Source of the DNA: Zygnema cylindricum | Taxonomy: Eukaryota; Streptophyta; Zygnematophyceae; Zygnematales; Zygnemataceae | Direction of reading: 5' to 3' | Assembly: GCA_037447655.1 (NCBI GenBank) | Contig: JBBHKE010000070.1 | Coordinates: 124,001-188,000 of the forward strand | DNA: 64,000 nt | Part shown: positions 57,840 through 64,000 of the stretch, one piece after another | How the letters are laid out: every line of letters begins with the position of its first letter | How positions within the stretch are numbered: position 1 is the first letter of the stretch | The notes under the pieces: generated by a model | Told to the model about the DNA's origin: nothing | Database searches by the model: none | The model's input: only the letters and a program-made list of their open reading frames with translations | Program-made: the position numbers and the translations under genes

Positions 57840-60195
57840 AGAAAGTGCGGTGGAAAAACCATCAAAGTACAAAGGGGGTAAAAAAAAAGAAAAAGCACAG
57901 TTAAAGACTACAAGAGTCAACAATTACTAAAACAAAACAAGACAAACAAATGAGGAAACCGAAAGCACTAGGCCAACTGGCAAAACTAAACAAAATACCA
58001 AAGAAGACTAGACAAAAAAAGAAAAAACCCACTGTACATGAAGCCCCACAACCCCAACAAGCTAAATTCCACACCCCCGAAGATCGTGGATGTGGACTGG
58101 ATCTTGAGGAGGAAGGTCTAGGAGGCCCCGCCTATCATGCGCCACCATGCTTTGACGGAGAAGGGCCGCAGCTTGAGCTCGTTGAAGGGCAACTGATGCA
58201 CGCTGACGGTAAAAAGCAACGAGAAGACTTCGGGGAGGACTCCTCGGACCCCTGGATTCAAAAGCTTTCTTAGCACAGCTGCGGAGAAAATCATCGAAAG
58301 ACTTGTCCAAAGAACCAAAAATCTTTGCAGCAAATTGAACAAATTGGTCCGATGGGTCTTGGTGAGCGTAATCCCTTTCTTTAGAAGCCGCTGCGTCCCG
58401 AGCCGCCACGCCTGTAAGCACTGCTGTGCGAGAAAAAACGTGGGTCCCAGTCAGATCAGTAAGGACCACATCACCCAAGGTTCGCCCAGACCCGTGGAGG
58501 AAAACCAAGTCCACCCGGGGACTTCGGAGACCACTAGATTGGAAACGAGGAGGTAAGATATGCGAAACTTCCCGCTTCACAGTGTAGCCTGCTTTGACGC
58601 CAATCGCAGCAATCGTATCCCGAACCAAATCATGCGCGACTGTAAGTTCACCCCCTCGTGAGCAACGAAGCAAATGGATGCCGTCGGAGTCAATTGGTTG
58701 GTTACAAACACACTTAGGGCGCCCAAGAAGCAGAGGGTGAGGCAAACCCAAACGAAGGCGGGTAGCAGAGGTGAACTGGTCAGACGCCAGACGAAGTGTC
58801 GAAAAAATGGGTGTTGCTTGTAACCATGCACCAACCCCCGGCCCAGAACACGAGCGTAAACGAGCACGCGATTGAGCCGAAGGTAGCGCGTTTAATAGAT
58901 CATGGAATTCCGCGGCTGCCAACTGCTCGGATATGCGTTGTTGCAAATGGAAGGTATTGTCATCAATAAGAGACGAAAAAGGTGGAACTTGGTTACTAGC
59001 ATTAGGCCGTAGGAGTGCACGAGCGGAGAGAAGAGCTTGATGAAAGGGAAAAAGATTGTCCTCTACTCTAGGGACGACTTGGGCTAGAATGGGAATATCA
59101 TTTGCTATAAAACAAGAAGTGATGGCGGGCGCCACCAAAGCCCAACTACCCAAATATGCCGCTGGAGCAACTCGAGCCACCGGAATCAAACCTAACCCCC
59201 CGTTGGAAATTGGAAGGCTAGCTTGGCAGCGTGCAAATGAGCCTTCTGGCCGATCAAAAATCCCATGCCCAACAAGGTGATGGAGAACACTAAAAAGTTG
59301 ATCATCGAATTCCTTTAAAGAGGACAAAAATGGAGCCAACGGGGGTAATGTCCGTGCGAGATAGAGAGGTCGTTGAGCAAAACAACGAGTGAGGATTTGA
59401 AATGCCACTTGGGAGTCGGAGAGCTTAGGAAGGTCATCAGAGTGGGAGAGGTCCTCCAACAAAGCATCAGTGACAACTTGGTTCACAAAAGATGAGGCAC
59501 CGATAGGAGAGCCTAAAACTTTAATACCATCCGTCGAAGATGCAATGCGAAAACCCACAGGGATAGGGAAGTCCGAAGGTAAGCCTTGCGGGCACCAAGC
59601 CACACATTTAGACGGTTTAACTGACAAACCAATCCTATGAAGTTGCTCCGCAAAATGGGAAAAGGCATGTAAAACTTGGTCATGAGGGCCCACAATATGA
59701 GTATCATCCGCAATGGAAGGGAATAAACAACTAGGGAAAGTCGTGGCAGAGTTGCATAAAGCTTAAAGGTGAGCCAATGTAAAAAGGGGGGCCCCCAAAT
59801 GATCACCTTGGCGGGTGCCAGTTGCAGACTCCAAAGTGGCAACCTCACCAAAGGGACCGTCAAGAGGAAAGATGAGGGAGCTCGGGCGAGAATAAAATGC
59901 ACGAACAAAGGGGAAAATTTTGGTTTATAGGAGATGGAGCATGCCGCAATTCTCGGAAGATAGCATTACGGTTGACAGTGTTAAAGGCGTTAGCAACATC
60001 TACCTGAAGGACCACCCAATCCGGATGGAGATCCAAAACAGCCCGAAGACCATGAACAACCGCCTCACAACCCCCCTTTGTAGCAACGCCGAACTGGTGC
60101 AGTGAGAAATGGTCATGGAAAGCCCATTGGAGTTGAATACACATCGCGCGAGCGACCAAACGGTACAACACCTCACCAATAGCAATTCTTAGTGT
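57840..60195 (-). mobile_element. 5'-truncated non-LTR retrotransposon with restriction-like endonuclease
   Basis: Minus strand. Reading starts abruptly at about 60195 inside the RT domain (AIGEVLYRLVARAMC) and runs to a stop at 58062, followed by a ~220-bp A/T-rich 3' tail on the plus strand. The upstream RT domains, ORF1 and 5' end are missing, as usual for target-primed insertion. No LTR is present. A shorter copy of the same family is at 17836. The RT is followed by a zinc-knuckle and a PD-(D/E)XK-like region instead of an N-terminal APE endonuclease, which places it among R2/R4/Utopia-like lineages; clade not resolved. Confidence 0.8.
58062..60195 (-). pseudogene. LINE reverse transcriptase and endonuclease ORF, frameshift plus stop
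   Basis: RT pieces from the 5' side: VLQVDVANAFNTVNRNAIF (catalytic Asp block), then a frame change near 59920, then ESATGTRQGDHLGAPLF, a TAA stop at about 59765, and IADDTHIVGPHDQV with the two catalytic Asp (Y/F of YADD is Ile). From about 59693 the frame is open for 543 codons: RT thumb and connection, then CVCNQPIDSDGIHLLRCSRG (CxC...H....C knuckle, about residues 329-346), VKREVSHILPP, SPRVDLVFLHG and LGDVVLTDLTG, which look like the E, PD and DxT positions of a restriction-like endonuclease. The long intact 3' part against a broken 5' part suggests moderate age. Confidence 0.75.
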
Positions 60196-60890
60196 AGGGA
60201 TACTTTTAACATTGTCGGTTCACATTGTAATCATTGCAATTATGCGTCGCGTAGTTTAACGAACCGTCGCTTCATCTGTCTTGTCCTTTCACAAACTACA
60301 AATGACTAAGTGTACATTCACTATATTTTTTGTTGATTAATGATTCTTTATCATAGATTCCTCGTACGAAATATTATTTTTGTCCTCAACTCTGCCGTCC
60401 ACCGACTTTGTCATTGGCCGTCACTAGTTATACCGTTGGTCTTTTGCGGCCTCGATTCTTGTGTGGACGTCGTGTAACCAGTCCACTCTAAATGTACACC
60501 TAGACTTAGTACTTAATCTGTCTATTTTGTACATCAAATTAACCGATTATAATGAGAAGACATTCTCTTGCCTGTGCTTCTCTTTTTTGTATTATTTGTC
60601 TCTTTTTTCTTCTATCTTTTGCTTTCATATTATTTTTGCCATGATTCTACCCTCTTTCATCTTTGATTTCTTTCTCCAATTTCCCTCTCTTTCGCCCACC
60701 ATGCCCTTACCTTCTACATTTTCAGCCACATTTGTAGAGTTTAACCAACAGAAAAGGACCAACAGAAGTGCCTCCAGTTTTTCTTTTTCTTTTGTTTCTT
60801 TGTTGGTTTTTTTTTTTTTTTTTTGTTCACACATGCTGAATTCACATAAGTCTGTTTCCATAAATCAGATGAAGAATCGAAACCAGTAAA
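60196..60890. other. Intergenic, no gene recognised
   Basis: T- and pyrimidine-rich; an ORF on each strand at 60461-60889 and 60625-60861 is low in complexity and antisense to the other. No motif. Confidence 0.4.
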
Positions 60891-61290
60891 TTAATGTAGA
60901 TTTTAATTTAGTGTGGATTTGAAAACATTCTAGCATGGATTTAAAATTAGTAGATTCTAACATATTGTGTATTCAGACATACTGTAGGTAACATGTGTTG
61001 TGAACACAGCGTAGATTAAAAAATAGCATGGATTGAAAAATAGTGTGGATTAGAAATATCGTGGAGTAAAAAATAGTGAAAAATAGTGTGGATGAAAAAT
61101 AGCGTGAATTAAAAAATAGTGTGGATTTGAACCGTACAGACTCCAAAGTTGTGGATGTGAACGCAAATATGGGTTCAAAAATAGTTTGGGTTTAAATATG
61201 ATATCGATTAATTATGCATTTGAACAAGGTGTAGATTTTAAGTGCATGAACCCGAATTGCTGGATACAAATAACGTGGGCTAAAAAATAT
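60890..61290. repeat. Imperfect ~20-bp minisatellite
   Basis: Many copies of AAAAATAGTGTGGATT and variants (GCATGGATT, GCGTGAATT, GTAGATT), densest at 61015-61130. Spacing is irregular. Confidence 0.75.
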
Positions 61291-61917
61291 AGGTAGTGAA
61301 AACCTTGTGTGGCAATTTGACCGAAACAACACTAAAATTTAAAAATGAAGTTTTTAGAGAACCCTCAAGTGAATTTCTTCACATTTTGTTAGAGGAAAAA
61401 ATATGCAGTGAAAGCCGAGTAAAACTCAAGCCTCTTGCTTCCTTAAAGCTGAGTTAAACTTTCCCTTTTGATAGAGTTTCCTCATTATTGTCATCGTATT
61501 TTAAACTAAGGCACATAGAACTCACATCTTGAAAACATGTATAGACTGAAAGCAGGTGATTATGTTTTCTGGTTCCAAAACATGTAAGACTTAACCACTT
61601 TAATTGCTTGAATCTCTCCAAAAACAGTTCAAGACTTACCGCTAAAACTGTTGTTTTTCTTCAGACAGAATGAAAGAACTGACCACTAAAACGTTTTCTT
61701 TAAAAAAAAATAAAAATTCTGGAAGTATTTGCGTGGAAAAAGAAAAAAGGATTTCACAAGTCAAGGTCGATCACCGGATAAAGAGATACTTGAATAAGGA
61801 AACAGGAAATGTTGCAAAGCGGACAAAGGAAAGCAAATATTGGTCGTATTTGTTCCCACTTGAATTCCCAAGTTTTACTTTATATTGATGTTAACAATTT
61901 AGGCTCTCTCCACACTT
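61291..61917. other. Intergenic, no gene recognised
   Basis: One Lys/Ser-rich ORF (61670-61888, plus) lacks any known motif. Nothing else is seen. Confidence 0.4.
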
Positions 61918-62395
61918 GAATATGTCCATGTAAAAAACATTATGAAGAATAAATACTATTCCATGTAAGAAACGTTATGAAGAATCAATACTATTTCATG
62001 TAAAAAACGTTATGAAAATTCAATACTATTCCATGTAAAAAACGTTATGAAAAATCAATACTATACCATGTAAAAAACGTTATGAAGAACCAATACTATT
62101 CCATGTAAAAAACATTATGAAGAACCAATAGTATTCCGTGTAAAAAACATTATGAAAAACCAATACTATTCCATGTAAAAAACGTTATGAAAAAACAATA
62201 CTATTCCATAAAAACGTTACGAAGCACCAATGCTATTCCATGTAAAAAACATTATGAAAAACCAATACTATTCCATGTAAAAAACGTTATGAAGAACCAA
62301 TACTGAAGAATCAATACTATTCCATGTAAAAAACGTTATGAAGATCCAATACTATTCCACATCAAAAACATTATGTAGAATCAATACTATTCCTA
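61918..62395. repeat. 35-bp minisatellite, about 13 units
   Basis: The unit is TATTCCATGTAAAAAACGTT followed by ATGAAGAACCAATAC. Units follow each other head to tail without spacers; most differ at one to four positions (CGTT or CATT, GAAGAA or GAAAAA). One unit is 32 bp and one partial unit of 14 bp interrupts the array near 62305. Confidence 0.9.
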
Positions 62396-63159
62396 CTTAA
62401 TTAAAAGTATCCGCCATCTTTTCTATAATACCTGATTTTGGATTTTCCATTCCCTGTGCTCAAATTATTTTTTTGTGGCCAACTTACAAAGCCTGATTAA
62501 TTTTTTTAGATATTAGACAGCTAAGATATGATTAATTTGTATAGAGTAATATTACCTCCATTATAAACTCTAAGATATTACTTCCATTATAAACAAGTCA
62601 TAATGAATGTTTTATTCTACCCAGCATTCACCTTGACCTCACCAACCTCACAAAGCCAAAGGCCTACAAATTCCAAAAATCTTCTATTGCTTTAAACGGA
62701 AGCCAAAACCCTAAAAAAAAAAATTTGAGAATCGAGTTCATTGTGTGCATGAGAAGAAAGGAAAACCAATTTCTTGCGTTTCCATGTGGGAGGAAAAAAG
62801 TCGGCTAATTTTTGTACAAGGAAAAGGCTTAACCATGTATGTACAGTGAAGGTTTCACATATAAAACACCAACCAAAGAAATTCTCCTACGACTTTCTGT
62901 TACAGTTTTTCGAACCAGTTTTTCCCAAATCAACTAAAAGAAAACCAGCGGAAATCTCTAAAGAGACTACAAGCTAAAAAGACATGATCCAGACCAAAAA
63001 GAAAAGAAAAGAAGAAAACTAAAAATGTTGCTATTGGCTACAGCTCCTACTATAGCACCTCAGTACTTCAAGGGTAGAATGTACAGCTAGTTCAAATATG
63101 ACACAGAACGTGATTTTTCTTTCAAAATTATAAAAAACAGAGTGAATTATTCGTTCCAT
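62396..63159. other. Intergenic, no gene recognised
   Basis: AT-rich, one basic ORF at 62774-62977 (plus) without recognisable domain. The part next to 63159 may be the 3' untranslated region of the minus-strand gene that ends there. Confidence 0.4.
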
Positions 63160-63262
63160 TTATGGAAGGTTTTCTTTGAGCCATTCTATTACGGAAGTAA
63201 GCTCCTCCGCAATCTCTTTCTTCCTCTCCTCTGTGCTGTCTCTAATGGAGGGCGTATCCTCC
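63160..63262 (-). CDS. Probable last exon of a minus-strand gene (partial)
   Basis: After a good acceptor (TACCTGCCGACAG) comes one base and then 34 codons ending in TAA. The peptide is EDTPSIRDSTEERKKEIAEE followed by LTSVIEWLKENLP: hydrophilic, helical, with sensible amino-acid composition, unlike the surrounding frames. Upstream exons should lie to the right; about 63265-63400 and 63680-63990 have open minus-strand stretches, but I could not join them convincingly. The protein is not identified. Confidence 0.4.
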
Positions 63263-64000
63263 CTGTCGGCAGGTAAAGCTCTACTCTGCGATGCCATAAA
63301 TCCCAAACCTCTGATTTATATTCGACAAACTTCTTTAATATGCACGTCTCCTTCGCACTTTGGAGATCAATTACAAGGGGCTTATAGGGTGACCACACTA
63401 CCAAGCGTAAGTAATTGTAAAATATGGACAGTTTTAAGAGTTGTCTTTCTTACAGTTACAAGTGAGCAACATTCAAATAGTGTGATTACCCTAGTACCTA
63501 TGTGTAATTTACTCAGGACTAATTGATCCAATTGTCCATACAAACGTATGAACCATAGAAGCTTGATTCTGTACGATAACTTTGACTAGTCACAAGTAAA
63601 TTGAGTAAATTCTACATGTGTAATTCTCTCAAAAGACAAAGTAGTATTCATCCAGCATGTGAGAAAAAGTTTTTTTTCATGAAGAGGAAAGAAAACAAAA
63701 ACATAGACATCTTGGTTTTCTTTTTGTCAATTGCGAGAGAAAGTCCAAAAAATGAACCTGGAGAAGGCTCCGACTCCACCGTCTCGATCTCATTTCAACT
63801 GAATCCATCCGCCTCTCGAAGTTTTCCTCCCACTCGTAACTTCGTATTCGGAAAACTGTCCATTTAAATCTCTCGTTTTTGTATTTTTTCACATCATGCA
63901 AAAACCGAACTCCCCGTAAAGAAAAGCTTCGATCTCCTTTAGAATTTGACCACTCAGAAGAGCTCGACTGCCATCGAAGGCCTCCTTTCACCGAAGGATC
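63263..64000. other. Possibly the 5' part of the same minus-strand gene; unresolved
   Basis: A minus-strand frame is open from 63991 to 63677, Arg/Ser-rich, with several ATGs and possible donors, for example after CTTCTCCAG at about 63755. It may be leader plus first exon. Nothing more can be supported. Confidence 0.25.

Noticed and set aside
60461-60889. 142-residue hydrophobic plus-strand ORF
   Set aside because: Composition is T-rich low complexity, with an overlapping Lys/Glu-rich ORF antisense; no homology-like motif.
61918-62395. Regular repeats resembling a CRISPR array
   Set aside because: Units are contiguous 35-mers with no unique spacers, and the window is plant nuclear DNA.
1-64000. 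tRNA, rRNA or snRNA genes
   Set aside because: No A/B-box pair with a cloverleaf, rRNA core or U-snRNA signature was recognised by eye; a covariance-model scan would be needed to exclude them.

Overview
This is nuclear DNA of a green plant (streptophyte). Three multi-exon genes with ordinary GT-AG introns can be rebuilt: a thylakoid-lumen protein with a chloroplast-type bipartite presequence, a plant UTR5-type nucleotide-sugar transporter, and a conserved plant protein of unknown function. The thylakoid protein fixes the lineage as photosynthetic and plant-like. The AT-rich, repeat-choked intergenic DNA and the exon sequences do not let me name a species; a non-seed land plant or charophyte alga seems as likely as anything else, but that is a guess. 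No rRNA, tRNA or CRISPR array was recognised.

Layout. Bases 1-36.4 kb are almost wholly repeats: a decayed copia tail (1454-2110); two blocks each present twice in opposite orientation (3.1-10.0 kb, carrying remnants of a trihelix/Myb-like ORF and a 140-bp tandem repeat); fold-back elements; many ~200-bp MITEs with TIRs like CACCGTGAATCGCTATTAG; a dispersed repeat seen at 12.5-14.8 kb and again at 21.7-23.2 kb; a 5'-truncated LINE tail (17.8-18.2 kb); a plus-strand copia element with 5' LTR and truncated 3' LTR (23228-28340); a minus-strand copia element lacking gag and protease (about 28.9-32.4 kb); another dispersed repeat; a 759-bp TAA-flanked TIR element; and a large fold-back element.

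From 36.4 to 54.5 kb lies a low-copy gene island. The unknown gene (38014-40735, minus) and the lumen protein (41301-44815, plus) stand head to head, their 565-bp shared upstream region invaded by a MITE and a perfect 36-bp palindrome. The UTR5-type transporter (47302-53895, minus, 11 exons, one GC-AG intron) follows, convergent with the lumen gene. Both sides of the island carry a near-identical repeat in the same orientation (35.2-36.4 kb and 54.5-55.7 kb). Beyond that are more transposons, a 2.35-kb non-LTR retrotransposon with a C-terminal zinc-knuckle plus restriction-like endonuclease region (57.8-60.2 kb), two minisatellites, and a probable last exon of another minus-strand gene at 63.2 kb.

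The genes do not form a functional cluster. The most informative observation is that paralogous repeats inside the window act as filled/empty site pairs, showing that the MITE family duplicates TA (Tc1/mariner-like) while two other TIR elements are flanked by TAA (PIF/Harbinger-like). I found no convincing undescribed gene system. All exon boundaries and alignments were done by eye.
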